Part shown: positions 14,953 to 23,286 of the stretch, in pieces
How the letters are laid out: the number at the start of each line of letters is the position of its first letter
Position numbering within the stretch: position 1 is the stretch's first letter
From: a virus
DNA length: 32,830 nt
Strand: one strand, 5' to 3'
IMG/VR virus record: IMGVR_UViG_3300003794_000117
Coordinates: 1-32,830 of that record
The notes under the pieces: model-generated
Seen by the model: the letters and a program-made list of their open reading frames with translations, nothing else
The model's database searches: none
What the model was told of the DNA's origin: nothing
Made by a program: the position numbers and the translations under genes

Positions 14953-17388
14953 ATGGCAACCACCCCACCCATCAACTACGCGCAGGCGCTCGCCGATTAC
15001 GTCGCCCAGCAAAAGGCCGCCTACCAGGCGCCCGAGCTGACCTGGCGCCAGATGGAGAACGGCGGCTACACGCCCCCGCCCGACGACTGGACCTACGCCC
15101 AGCAGTGGGACGACCAGCAGGCCGATCCCGTCGTGAGGGGCGCGCTGCAGACCCTGCTATCGCAGCACGAGCAGATGCGGCAGTCGGAGAACTCCACCAT
15201 CGACACCTTCGATCCCAACCGGCTGGGCGACGAGATCAACAACGCCTGGCGCGAGCGCGTCTACGGCAAGCTCGACGACGGCTGGGACACGGCCACCGCC
15301 AGCGACGCCATCAAGAACGCCATCAAGCTCAAGGGCCAGCTCGTCGGGCTCAACGACCCCTACGTCAAGCAGGGCGCCTTCAGCATGGACAACAAGGCCG
15401 GCGGCGCCGACCAGCACTACGGCAGCCTCGCGCTGCAGCTGGCCGACCGCGGCATCAGCGACATCTCCCAGCTCAGCTGGGGCGGTGACAAGGGCGACAA
15501 GCTCTACTTCAACGGCCAGGACATCGGCGCGCTCAATGACGCCCGCGGCCACGGCTGGACCGACTACGACTACGTCAAGGGCCCCGACGGCAAGCCCGTC
15601 TTCATCCCCCGCTGGGGCGACAGCTCCGACAACAAGAAGATCGCCACGGGCCTGGCCATCGCGTCCATGTTCGTGCCCGGCCTCAATGTCGCCGTGGGCT
15701 CCATGCTCGGCGCGTCCGGCGGCCTCGCGGCAGCACTTGGCGGCGGCATCATCAACGGCGCCATCTCGGCCATCGGCGGCGGTAACTTCGGCAAGGGCTT
15801 CCTCACCGGCGCCATCGCCCCCGTGGGCGGCATGGACGCCGCCGGCGCCATGGGCGTGACCGACAAGCTCGCCAGCGGCGTCATCAACGGCGCCGTCAAG
15901 GGCGGCCTGTCCAGCGCCATCAACGGCGGCAACGTGGGCAAGGGCATCCTCACCGGCGCCGCCAGCGGCGGCTTGCAGGGCTTCAACCCCGCGGGCGTGC
16001 TGGACATCGACAACAAGGCCCTGGCCGGCGCCGTCAACGGTGCCGTCAACAGCGGCCTCAACGCCGCCATCCGCGGCGGCAACGCCGGCGCCGCGGCGCT
16101 CTCGGGCGCCATCAGCGGCGGCATCAACGGACTCAACCCCGGCGAGATCCTGTCCAAGGACAAGGCCGTGCAGGGCGTCGTCAACGGCCTGGTGGCTGGC
16201 GCTCTCAAGGGCCAGAACGGCAAGCAACTGCTGAACCAGGCCCTGCCCGGGATGCTCAAGGCCGGTGGCTCGCTGATCGGCTCGGCGCTCAACAACAGCA
16301 CGACCGCCAGCTACAGCAACGAAGGCCGCAACTACAGCGGCCCCAATGGCTTGGACCCGGTGGGCAACTCGCCGGTCTATGCCAGTGGCGACAGCGGCGA
16401 CAACTACAGCCACGAAGGCCGCAACTACAGCGGCATCAAGGCCCTCAGCGCCGTCGGCAACTCGCCCGCCTACACCGGCGACGACACCCCCTTCATCGAC
16501 CTTTCCGGCTACCAGGACTACAGCAACGAGGGCCGCAACTACAGCGGCCTCTACGGCCTCAACCCGGTCGGCAACTCGCCGGTCTACAGCAGCGACGAAA
16601 ACTACGGCAACGAGGGCCGCGCCTACTTCAACCCCGCCGTCTTCAGCCCCGTTGGCAACTCGCCCGCCTACAGCTGGGGCGACAGCGACGAGAACTACAG
16701 CCACGAGGGCCGCGGCTACGTCGACCCCGACGACGACAGCCGCTACGTGGCGCCACCGAACCTGCCCGAGCTGATCGACATCGGCCCGCCGCTGGACAAC
16801 GCGCGCATCGATGAGATCCTCAACCGCGAGCTGCCCGACATTGGCGACCCGCCGGGTGAAATGACCGGTGGCGTCAACACCGACCCCAACTGGATGCAAG
16901 CCATCCTCAACGGGCTGGGCGGCCTGGTTTCCACGGGCAGCAAGTCTGGCGGCATTGGCGGCAGCCTCGCCAGCCTCATCGGCGCCGGCGTGGGTGCTGC
17001 GCAAAGCGGCAAGCCCCAGACCACCACCATCGAGAACCAGATCGACCCGCGCATGGCCCAGTACCTCTACGGCACGGGCGTGGGCGATCCCAACTCCCTG
17101 CTGGGCGCGGCGCAGCAGCTCTGGCAGCAAAACCGCACCGGCCTCAACCCCGCCATGCAGCAGGGCCTGGACATGCAGCGCGCCACGCTGCAAGACCCCG
17201 CCTACGCCCAGCCCTACCAGCAGATGCGCAGCGTGGGCACGGGGCTGCTGGGCGCGAACGTCGCCGGCAATCCCTTCCTGTCCACCAACGGCTCCATGTC
17301 GCAGGCGGGCGGCGTGGGCGGCCTGCTGGGCGACAACCCGCAGGACCGCGCCAAGGCCCTCATCGCCGCCGGCCGCGGCCTGCTTTGA
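14953..17388 (+). CDS. Large repetitive internal or ejection-type virion protein
   Basis: Encodes 811 residues. Residues about 1-220 are soluble and helical. Residues about 225-450 are a long Gly/Ala/Ile-rich stretch built from recurring A-V-N-G-A-V-x-x-G-L and G-x-N-x-G-x-x-x-L-x-G-A units, amphipathic enough to enter or cross a membrane. Five copies of a roughly 30-residue repeat follow at residues 454, 485, 523, 551 and 582 (core Y-S-N-E-G-R-N-Y-S-G, then P-V-G-N-S-P-V-Y), the last degenerate. The C-terminal 200 residues are helical with G-L-L-G motifs. In podophages, proteins of this kind are packed in the head and ejected first to form a channel. That role is an inference from composition and position. 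Confidence 0.75.
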   Translation: MATTPPINYAQALADYVAQQKAAYQAPELTWRQMENGGYTPPPDDWTYAQQWDDQQADPVVRGALQTLLSQHEQMRQSENSTIDTFDPNRLGDEINNAWRERVYGKLDDGWDTATASDAIKNAIKLKGQLVGLNDPYVKQGAFSMDNKAGGADQHYGSLALQLADRGISDISQLSWGGDKGDKLYFNGQDIGALNDARGHGWTDYDYVKGPDGKPVFIPRWGDSSDNKKIATGLAIASMFVPGLNVAVGSMLGASGGLAAALGGGIINGAISAIGGGNFGKGFLTGAIAPVGGMDAAGAMGVTDKLASGVINGAVKGGLSSAINGGNVGKGILTGAASGGLQGFNPAGVLDIDNKALAGAVNGAVNSGLNAAIRGGNAGAAALSGAISGGINGLNPGEILSKDKAVQGVVNGLVAGALKGQNGKQLLNQALPGMLKAGGSLIGSALNNSTTASYSNEGRNYSGPNGLDPVGNSPVYASGDSGDNYSHEGRNYSGIKALSAVGNSPAYTGDDTPFIDLSGYQDYSNEGRNYSGLYGLNPVGNSPVYSSDENYGNEGRAYFNPAVFSPVGNSPAYSWGDSDENYSHEGRGYVDPDDDSRYVAPPNLPELIDIGPPLDNARIDEILNRELPDIGDPPGEMTGGVNTDPNWMQAILNGLGGLVSTGSKSGGIGGSLASLIGAGVGAAQSGKPQTTTIENQIDPRMAQYLYGTGVGDPNSLLGAAQQLWQQNRTGLNPAMQQGLDMQRATLQDPAYAQPYQQMRSVGTGLLGANVAGNPFLSTNGSMSQAGGVGGLLGDNPQDRAKALIAAGRGLL

Positions 17389-17406
17389 ACTTTGGGAGAC
17401 CCAACC

Positions 17407-18378
17407 ATGCCCAACCCCTATCTCCAAGACCAGGCCAACGCCATCACCCAGCAGGCCACGCAAAACCTCAACAACAACATCCTGCCCGGCATCAACGCCG
17501 GTGCCATGGCCGCCGGCGGCTTTGGCGGCAGTCGCCAGGGCATTGCCCAGGGTCTGGCCATCGGGCAGACCAACCAAGGCATCACCAACAGCCTCGCCGG
17601 CATGTACGGCCAGGCCTACGAAGGCGACCAGAACCGCGCCTCCCAGCAGGCCATGCAGCAGGCCCAGCTGGCCGCGCAGCAGCAGCAGCTCCAGGCCCAG
17701 CTTGCCGCCCAGGCCCAGCAGCAGGCCGCACAGCTCGCGGCCCAGCAGCAGATGGCCGCCATGCAGAACGCCACCACGCGCGACCTCGGCTTCGGCAACC
17801 TCAACCTTGGCGTCACCCAGGCCGCCAACCAGTACGCGTTGGGCCAGGGCAACCTCGCCAACCAGGTGCAGGCCACGCAGAACAGCTACGACCTCGGCCA
17901 GGCCACCCTCGCCAACCAGGCCCTGGCCAACCAGAACAGCTACAGCCTCGGCCTGGGCAACCTCGCCAACCAGCAGCAGGCCACGCAGAACAGCTACGAC
18001 CTGGGCCTGGGGAACCTGGGCCTCAACAGCCAGGTCGCCCAGCAGAACTTCTACACCGCCCAGCGCGGCCAGGACCTGAACCAGCTCGGCATCGGCGCCC
18101 AACTCGCCGCGCAAGGCAACCAGGGCCTGCTCGCCCAGGGCCAGCAACTCTACGGCCTGGGCCTCAACCAGTTCCAGGCACCGTACAACGCGCTCAACCT
18201 GTACGGCGCCGCGCTGCAGCCCTATGCCAACACCGGCGGCACCAAGACCACCAACACGTCGCCGGCGTCCACCCTCACCAGCAAGGTGAATGGCGCAGTC
18301 AACGGCGCGGACGCGCTCACCAAGCTGTGGGACCTGCTCACCCAGTCGTCGCAGCCCCCGGTCCGCTCGGCGAACTGA
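17407..18378 (+). CDS. Gln/Ala-rich repetitive coiled-coil protein, likely internal or ejected
   Basis: Encodes 323 residues from the ATG at 17407. Residues about 60-125 are a Gln-rich coiled coil. Residues about 140-220 contain repeats of G-N-L-A-N-Q followed by Q-A-T-Q-N-S-Y-D-L-G, giving a regular helical solenoid or long trimeric rod. The C-terminus is polar. Its position next to the large internal protein and ahead of the effectors suggests part of the ejection apparatus or tail tube extension. No enzyme motif is visible. Confidence 0.7.
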   Translation: MPNPYLQDQANAITQQATQNLNNNILPGINAGAMAAGGFGGSRQGIAQGLAIGQTNQGITNSLAGMYGQAYEGDQNRASQQAMQQAQLAAQQQQLQAQLAAQAQQQAAQLAAQQQMAAMQNATTRDLGFGNLNLGVTQAANQYALGQGNLANQVQATQNSYDLGQATLANQALANQNSYSLGLGNLANQQQATQNSYDLGLGNLGLNSQVAQQNFYTAQRGQDLNQLGIGAQLAAQGNQGLLAQGQQLYGLGLNQFQAPYNALNLYGAALQPYANTGGTKTTNTSPASTLTSKVNGAVNGADALTKLWDLLTQSSQPPVRSAN

Positions 18379-18398
18379 CTCTTTTCAGGACACCACCC

Positions 18399-19140
18399 AT
18401 GCCTGACTTCTTCTCCTTCCTCGCCGACCCCCAGGCCCGTCGCCGGCTGATGGCGGGAGCCCTGGACGACGACACCGACAACGACACTCTCGGCGGCCTG
18501 CTGGGCCCGGCCCGCGACGACGGCGACGTCCCCGTGGCGCTGGGCTTGCTCTCTGCACCCAGCGCACCACAGCGCCTCCCCAGGGGGCTGCTGGGCAATG
18601 ACGACGACGCAGCCCAGCCGTTCGCGATGGACGAGTTGCAAACGCAGCTCACGGGGCCCATGCTGTTCTCAGCCCCTCAGGACACGCCGCCCTTCTCGCA
18701 ATTGCTGCAGCAGATCTCGCTGCAGAACGCGGCCCGCGACGACCGGGCGGCTGACGTGGCCAACGACAGCCCTCCGACGTCCGAACAGTCGCAGGCCATG
18801 TTCCGGCAGATGGAGCGCGGCGACCGACAGCGCGCCGACACCGGTGCCACGTCCATGGACTACCGCGACGATGACCAGGGCCTGTTCGGTGCCGCGCTGC
18901 GCGCCGCCGGCGGCGACCGCCAGCGTGCGCTCGCCATCCTTGATGCCTGGACCGGCTCCGGTGGCTTTACCACTGACCGCAACGGCAGCCCCGTTGTCAG
19001 CGACGGCCAGTCGCTGCCATGGGTGGGCACCGCCCTGAGTGCCGATGCACTGGCGCAAGCCGTGCAGTGCGGCGCACTGGCGCTCAGCGAAAACAGCGCC
19101 AGGCTGGCGGCCAATGCGCAGGACGAGCGTGCGAACGAAA
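18399..19140 (+). repeat. Long repeat: type-A head and second domain, copy 1
   Basis: The first 250 codons or so of effector 1 match those of effector 3 (24025-24782) at both protein and DNA level, with the closest stretch near 18880-19020 against 24515-24655. The shorter head alone is shared with 20980-21345. Such repeats allow toxin tails to be exchanged by recombination. Confidence 0.8.
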
Positions 19141-20126
19141 TACAGCGCCTGCGCAATCGCTCAAATGCGGCGCAGGTGTCGAGCTTCTTGGAGGCGCCGT
19201 TCGGAGGGGACAAGGATGGTTCGCTGCCATCTCGGCCCGCGCCGGGCTCCGCCGAATGGTGGATTTCCCGCGGCGGAAGAGGGGTTCCCGTTGATCCAAG
19301 AATCCCCGGCATGACCGCGATCGACACGGTGGCGGAACAGGAACGTGCGGCGCGCGACGAGAAGGCGGCGGACGACCTGAAAGGTGCGCTGAGCTTGCCG
19401 TTCAATACCCTGTCGCAAACAGCTCGTGCTGCCGGCATGCCGAGTCGACAGTTCGACCGGATGTTGGAGGCCGAATACGGGCTGACGGGCGCGGTGGCGG
19501 CGCCGCTGGCGGGGTTCGAGACCGGCACGGCACGCCCGGCGTTCGAGCCCGAGGGTTGGAAACCCGTCGCTGAGTTCGCACCCGAGCTGCGCAGCTTCGC
19601 TGAGGGTGTCGAGTCCAAGGTCACGCCCGCGCTGCAAGACATTGCTCAAGCCAACGGCGGCCGGATGGTCGGGCTGGAGGCACGCCTTAAAAGCGAGGGC
19701 TCGCTGGGTCGCAAGCTCATGGACTTCCCAGAGCGTCCCATCAACGACGCCTTGCGGTATACGATGAGCTTTGAACCGGGCAGCTTCAGCCAGGGCGTGC
19801 GAGGTGCGATGCGCTCCATGGAAGATCAGGGTTACCAGTTGCGGGGCTTGAACAACAGTTTCAGGGACGGTGCCGCATACAAGGGCATCAACGCAACCTA
19901 TGCGGGCAACGACGGTCTGGAATTCGAACTTCAGTTCCACACCCCCGACAGCTTCGCGATGAAGGACGTGGTGAACCACCCGTTCTATGAGCAACAGCGC
20001 CTGCTCGATGAATCGAACCCGCAGTGGGAGCTACTGAAACAGCAGATGATCCAGAACTCAAGCCGGGTGCCCAACCCGCCCGCCGTCGAGAAGATCAAGT
20101 CCGTCAGGAGGCCGCAATCACCGTGA
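18399..20126 (+). CDS. Modular effector 1: type-A N-terminus with RelA/SpoT-like synthetase domain
   Basis: Encodes 575 residues from the ATG at 18399, behind CAGGACACC. Residues 1-120 form the type-A head shared with 20980 and 24025, with M-P-D-F-F-S-F, R-R-R-L-M, and the G-L-L-S-A-P-S...R-G-L-L-G core. Residues about 120-250 are shared only with 24025. The final 170 residues resemble a (p)ppGpp synthetase: R-L-K-S-E-G-S-L-G-R-K at 429-439, D450 in N-D-A-L-R-Y-T, Y-K-G-I-N at 494-498 and F-E-L-Q-F-H-T with E510 and Q512. These align with the substrate- and metal-binding motifs of RelA/SpoT domains. It likely makes an alarmone-type nucleotide or modifies nucleotides in the cytosol. It overlaps the next gene by GTGA. 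Relatives are known among polymorphic toxins and as the T6SS effector Tas1. Confidence 0.8.
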   Translation: MPDFFSFLADPQARRRLMAGALDDDTDNDTLGGLLGPARDDGDVPVALGLLSAPSAPQRLPRGLLGNDDDAAQPFAMDELQTQLTGPMLFSAPQDTPPFSQLLQQISLQNAARDDRAADVANDSPPTSEQSQAMFRQMERGDRQRADTGATSMDYRDDDQGLFGAALRAAGGDRQRALAILDAWTGSGGFTTDRNGSPVVSDGQSLPWVGTALSADALAQAVQCGALALSENSARLAANAQDERANEIQRLRNRSNAAQVSSFLEAPFGGDKDGSLPSRPAPGSAEWWISRGGRGVPVDPRIPGMTAIDTVAEQERAARDEKAADDLKGALSLPFNTLSQTARAAGMPSRQFDRMLEAEYGLTGAVAAPLAGFETGTARPAFEPEGWKPVAEFAPELRSFAEGVESKVTPALQDIAQANGGRMVGLEARLKSEGSLGRKLMDFPERPINDALRYTMSFEPGSFSQGVRGAMRSMEDQGYQLRGLNNSFRDGAAYKGINATYAGNDGLEFELQFHTPDSFAMKDVVNHPFYEQQRLLDESNPQWELLKQQMIQNSSRVPNPPAVEKIKSVRRPQSP

Positions 20127-20407
20127 AATGGCGCTACTTCATGCTCTACGGCAGCGGCAGACCTTACGAGATCTACCGGCTCGTTGATGACGGCAAGCCT
20201 TTCCATGCACATCGCGAACCGTTTGGCCTTTATCTGGCTCGCAAGAGCGGTGAATGGACAAACCACACGGACGACCTTCGCGGGGTGCTGAACGCCTCGC
20301 TGTCCGGCGACTTCGTTCCCGAAGAAGACGAAATCACCGAAGAGCAGGCGCTGGCCTATCTGGAGAAATGGCGCACCGTCGGTCCCTGGCCGGGAAGGCC
20401 TTGGTAG
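20123..20407 (+). CDS. Putative cytosolic immunity protein for the RelA-like toxin
   Basis: Encodes 94 residues from a GTG at 20123 that overlaps the effector stop by four bases, so translation is probably coupled. The protein is soluble, acidic at its C-terminus and has no signal peptide or membrane segment. That suits neutralising a cytosolic nucleotide synthetase. Notable segments are P-Y-E-I-Y-R-L-V-D-D-G and E-I-T-E-E-Q-A-L-A-Y-L-E-K-W. No family is recognised. Function rests on gene order. Immediately after its stop begins a displaced piece of another toxin gene. Confidence 0.7.
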   Translation: MKWRYFMLYGSGRPYEIYRLVDDGKPFHAHREPFGLYLARKSGEWTNHTDDLRGVLNASLSGDFVPEEDEITEEQALAYLEKWRTVGPWPGRPW

Positions 20408-20532
20408 GTGGCGTGGCGACCTGTGCCATCAACCCACCCAGACCTTGGATAAAAGAACCAGTCCGCCTCGACCAGGGCCCGTCAACGCCGCGGGGATGGC
20501 GTGCGTTGCCACTCAACAGCCTGCCAGACTGA
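20408..20532 (+). pseudogene. Remnant of the 3' end of an effector of the 24025 type
   Basis: The frame ending at the TGA 20530-20532 matches the last 40 or so codons of the effector at 24025. Both end W-I-K-E-P, then D-Q-x-P-S-T, then A-L-P-L-N-S-L-P plus one residue and stop. The nucleotide match is clear from about 20424 and needs no gap. There is no start, ribosome-binding site or upstream toxin domain. It directly follows the stop of the RelA-linked immunity gene, as if a new toxin tail and immunity gene had displaced the old tail. Confidence 0.8.
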
Positions 20533-20656
20533 CGGACTGACGCCACTGCAGGCATTGAGGCAGCAGATCCATGGGTAGCGAGGCCACACGTCCCTTGAAG
20601 AAGTCCTTGATTGGCGGTCCCAGCCAAACTGGCAAACCAGCCGCCGAGGAAGAAAA

Positions 20657-20914
20657 ATGAGTGCCCTGCGTTGGGCGCTCTGTATTGCCCTGGCCCTGTC
20701 GGTGCTGTTCGCGTCGACCATCCTGTGGATCGCCCTGAGCGAGAACTCGCAGGAAGAGTTTTACGGTTCCGAATTTGGCATCCAGTGGGTCTACATCTTC
20801 ACCCTGTGGTTCGCGGCATTCTTCTGGGCGTTTATCGGGCCCGCCGTGGTGCTGATCGCCGTCAAGCTCTTCCAGCTCGCGAAACGAAAGTGGGTTGAGC
20901 GACCCGGCCCCTGA
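20657..20914 (+). CDS. Orphan two-helix membrane immunity-like protein
   Basis: Encodes 85 residues with a GAGGAAG ribosome-binding site. It has two membrane helices (residues about 5-25 and 45-70) joined by a loop with N-S-Q-E-E-F-Y-G-S-E-F-G-I. Positive residues lie at both ends, so the loop should face the periplasm. It is closely similar to the proteins at 25499 and 25860, which follow a peptidoglycan-lysing effector. Here the matching effector is reduced to the remnant at 20408-20532, making this an orphan. It likely shields the host from a periplasmic muralytic toxin. Immunity is inferred from family context. Confidence 0.8.
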   Translation: MSALRWALCIALALSVLFASTILWIALSENSQEEFYGSEFGIQWVYIFTLWFAAFFWAFIGPAVVLIAVKLFQLAKRKWVERPGP

Positions 20915-20940
20915 CTGCGCACCACTGACTCTCCAATGCA

Positions 20941-20963
20941 ACCCGCCTCCAGCGGGTTTTTTC
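20941..20963 (+). terminator. Terminator and cassette boundary before effector 2
   Basis: ACCCGC and GCGGGT arms enclose a five-base loop and are followed by six T residues, then TCTTG-TCTGGACA and the start ATG at 20980. The same layout recurs at 23986, 26145, 26434 and 30469. Confidence 0.85.
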
Positions 20964-20979
20964 TTGTCTGGACATCGCG

Positions 20980-22845
20980 ATGCCTGACCTTTTCTCCTTT
21001 CTCGTCGACCCGCAAACCCGCCGCCGGTTGATCCCGGACGCCCTCGACGACGACACCGGCGCACCCGCTGGCTTGCTGGGCTCGGCCCGCGACGATACCG
21101 ACGCCTCGGTGGTCCTGGGCCTGCTATCCGCGCCGAGTGCCTCACAACGCCTCTCCAGAGGCTTGCTGGGCGGTGACGACGGCGCAAGCCTGCCCATCGG
21201 GACGGACGATCTCCAAACCCTGCTGACGGCGCCCGCGCAGATCGCCGCCCCTCAAGACGACGCGCAGTTCGCGCAACTGCTGCAGCAGATCGCCAACCAG
21301 AACGCGGCGCGCAGTGACCGGGCCGCAGCAGACGACGCTGACAACCCACCGCCGCAGTCCGTTGCCTTCACGCCGGACTACAACGCCCAGCGTGCCGGCC
21401 TCGGCGCCAGGCCTGGCAATGCCGAAGCGGACGGCACGGCGGCCCCGGCCACGCAAGGCCAAGGCCCGTTGTCAGCGGCCGACTATCGCAACGGCTCCGA
21501 TATCGACAGCGACCCCGCCGCATTGCAACGCCCGCAAGATCCACCAGTTGATGACGGCCGCGCCGATATCGAGCGCGAGAACCGTCTGTTGGCATCGCGC
21601 ACGCGAACCATCACCGGTACGTCGCCTGCGGGCATGATCACGCAGGACGGCCACAACTACTACTTGATCTCGCGGGACAAGGATGGGCTGGGTGTCTATC
21701 AGCAGCAGGACTTGGCTGCTCCCGGCGAGGTGGGCGACAAGGTTGCGCTGCCCCGCGTCACCGTCACGGGCCTGTCGCAGGCGACAGCGGCGGCGAACGA
21801 CGCCGAGATGCTGCGCCTGCAAAATCGCTCGAAGGCCGCGGACGTGGCGCGGCAAAACCCAGCCCCGGTTACCCAGGCGGATACGTCGCAAAGGCTTCGT
21901 GATCGGCAGCCCGCCGCCATGCCGACTGGCACCCCCGCCGCGCAAACCCAGCTTGCGCCCAACAAGTACGCCGGCTACGACCTCGGTACCAAGCGTGGAA
22001 TGTTGAACTTCGTTGCCGACGTGGCCAAGGCCAACAAGAAGGGCTTGCCCGTCGATGAAGACATGGCCGCGACCGCACAGCAAATTGCACGCAGCTACCT
22101 TGGAATCAACGGCAACCCTGAGCAGGTTGCCAACCAGGTACGGGGCATGTCGTCCAAGACGCTGAACAAGGCTTACGAAGATACGGTCCCCCCGATGGCG
22201 CGCTGGCAGCAGGCGAGCCAGTTTCTGGTCGATGCGTCCAACAAGGCGGGCGTGGACGCGGGCATCGTTGCGGCAATCGCGAATTACGAGTCGGGCTTCG
22301 ACCCACAGGCCAGGCCCATTGCGAAGACTCACCCGACCGAGAACAAGATTCGCCAGTTCGATGGAACGATGGCCATATCGTCGGGCTACGGCTACGGTCA
22401 GTTTCTGGATGACACCTGGCTCGGCTCCTTGCAGAAGCACGGCAAGGACTACGGCGTCGCAAATGCCCGCGCGCTGACCGGGCCGCAGGCTGACGCCCTC
22501 CGCAAGGATCTGTCACTTCAGGCCGGCATGCTGGCCGAACTGACGAAGGAAAACATTCCGTTGGGGCGCAAGCTAGGCGGCCCCGACGACGCAGCCAACG
22601 TCTATGCCTTGCACAATCTTGGCGGTGGAGAGGGCTCCAAGTTCCTGCGGGCCTTGAGGGCAACGCCCGATACACCTGTCGGCAAGGTGTTGTCGACGAA
22701 GACGGTGGCTGGGAACCCCTCTCTTTACGGCAAAGGGGATATCAGCGTCCAAGCCGCCTACGACAAAATCGCGGCAGCTATGAAATCGGGTGCAGCTTAT
22801 GCTACAGAGGCGAGACGCCTTCAAGCAGAAACCCGTCAACCATAG
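20980..22845 (+). CDS. Modular effector 2: type-A N-terminus with lytic transglycosylase-like domain
   Basis: Encodes 621 residues. Residues 1-125 are the type-A head (M-P-D-L-F-S-F, R-R-R-L-I, G-L-L-S-A-P-S, R-G-L-L-G). A polar linker follows, containing R-L-Q-N-R-S-K-A-A-D-V, which matches a linker in effector 1. The C-terminal 200 residues look like a peptidoglycan lytic transglycosylase: catalytic-type glutamate E437 in A-N-Y-E-S-G-F-D-P, then G-Y-G-Y-G-Q-F-L-D-D-T-W, then Y-A-L-H-N-L-G-G-G-E-G-S-K-F-L. It should cleave the glycan strands in the periplasm. Two secreted proteins follow at once and are candidate inhibitors. No signal peptide is present, so delivery must be by virion or lysis. 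A virion entry enzyme is an alternative role. Confidence 0.8.
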   Translation: MPDLFSFLVDPQTRRRLIPDALDDDTGAPAGLLGSARDDTDASVVLGLLSAPSASQRLSRGLLGGDDGASLPIGTDDLQTLLTAPAQIAAPQDDAQFAQLLQQIANQNAARSDRAAADDADNPPPQSVAFTPDYNAQRAGLGARPGNAEADGTAAPATQGQGPLSAADYRNGSDIDSDPAALQRPQDPPVDDGRADIERENRLLASRTRTITGTSPAGMITQDGHNYYLISRDKDGLGVYQQQDLAAPGEVGDKVALPRVTVTGLSQATAAANDAEMLRLQNRSKAADVARQNPAPVTQADTSQRLRDRQPAAMPTGTPAAQTQLAPNKYAGYDLGTKRGMLNFVADVAKANKKGLPVDEDMAATAQQIARSYLGINGNPEQVANQVRGMSSKTLNKAYEDTVPPMARWQQASQFLVDASNKAGVDAGIVAAIANYESGFDPQARPIAKTHPTENKIRQFDGTMAISSGYGYGQFLDDTWLGSLQKHGKDYGVANARALTGPQADALRKDLSLQAGMLAELTKENIPLGRKLGGPDDAANVYALHNLGGGEGSKFLRALRATPDTPVGKVLSTKTVAGNPSLYGKGDISVQAAYDKIAAAMKSGAAYATEARRLQAETRQP

Positions 22846-22852
22846 CCGCACC

Positions 22853-23269
22853 ATGCACAAATCCGTTATTCACGCGGCCGTCGCGATCACGCTTCTCGCA
22901 AGCGTGGCCGCAGACGCGCAGTCTTCTCTCCCCAAGGGCGACCGTCGAGTTGAGGGGGCTTATGAATCGCGAGCCCTGCACGCGCGGGTCATCCTCCTGG
23001 ATTACGACAAAGGGATTGCCGCTGTCAGCGTGGCCGTGACGAGCAACGGATGTACGGGGTCAGTTGTGGGGCTCGCGGAGATGACCGACAACAAGCTCGT
23101 CATCAGTCCCTATGAAAAGCTGGAAGGTGGCGAAGCCTGCCAGGTGATCCTTGTAGACGGCAGCAAATCCTGGAAGAAGGTAACGGCCACCGACAATGGA
23201 AAGTGCAATGCCTATCACGGCGCCAGTTGCACTTGGGCCGGCCAGTCGGCGAAGAAAGTCGAGAAATGA
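22853..23269 (+). CDS. Secreted immunity-like protein, first copy
   Basis: Encodes 138 residues beginning M-H-K-S. A signal peptide (residues 1-22, hydrophobic core then A-D-A before Q-S-S) sends it to the periplasm. The mature part has cysteines in N-G-C-T-G, G-G-E-A-C-Q-V and N-G-K-C-N-A-Y-H-G-A-S-C that match the neighbour at 23287, suggesting disulphides. The gene starts eight bases after the transglycosylase effector, which acts in the same compartment. A periplasmic inhibitor of that enzyme is the natural reading. It does not clearly match a known lysozyme inhibitor family such as MliC or PliI. The role is inferred. Confidence 0.75.
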   Translation: MHKSVIHAAVAITLLASVAADAQSSLPKGDRRVEGAYESRALHARVILLDYDKGIAAVSVAVTSNGCTGSVVGLAEMTDNKLVISPYEKLEGGEACQVILVDGSKSWKKVTATDNGKCNAYHGASCTWAGQSAKKVEK

Positions 23270-23286
23270 CAGGGCATTCCCGCATC

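Noticed and set aside
15157-18147. 996-codon open frame on the - strand
   Set aside because: It mirrors the codon-position GC bias of the two repetitive + strand genes. Its translation is low-complexity Val/Ala/Gly/Leu with no domain, and it has no ribosome-binding site.
17385-18398. Upstream extension of effector 1 to 17385
   Set aside because: The extension overlaps the whole 17407 gene in another frame and translates to Pro/Gly/Arg-rich noise. The shared M-P-D-F-F-S-F head fixes the start at 18399.
20254-20532. Independent gene ending at 20532
   Set aside because: Its first half overlaps the immunity gene in another frame. Only the end has meaning, as a remnant of an effector tail.
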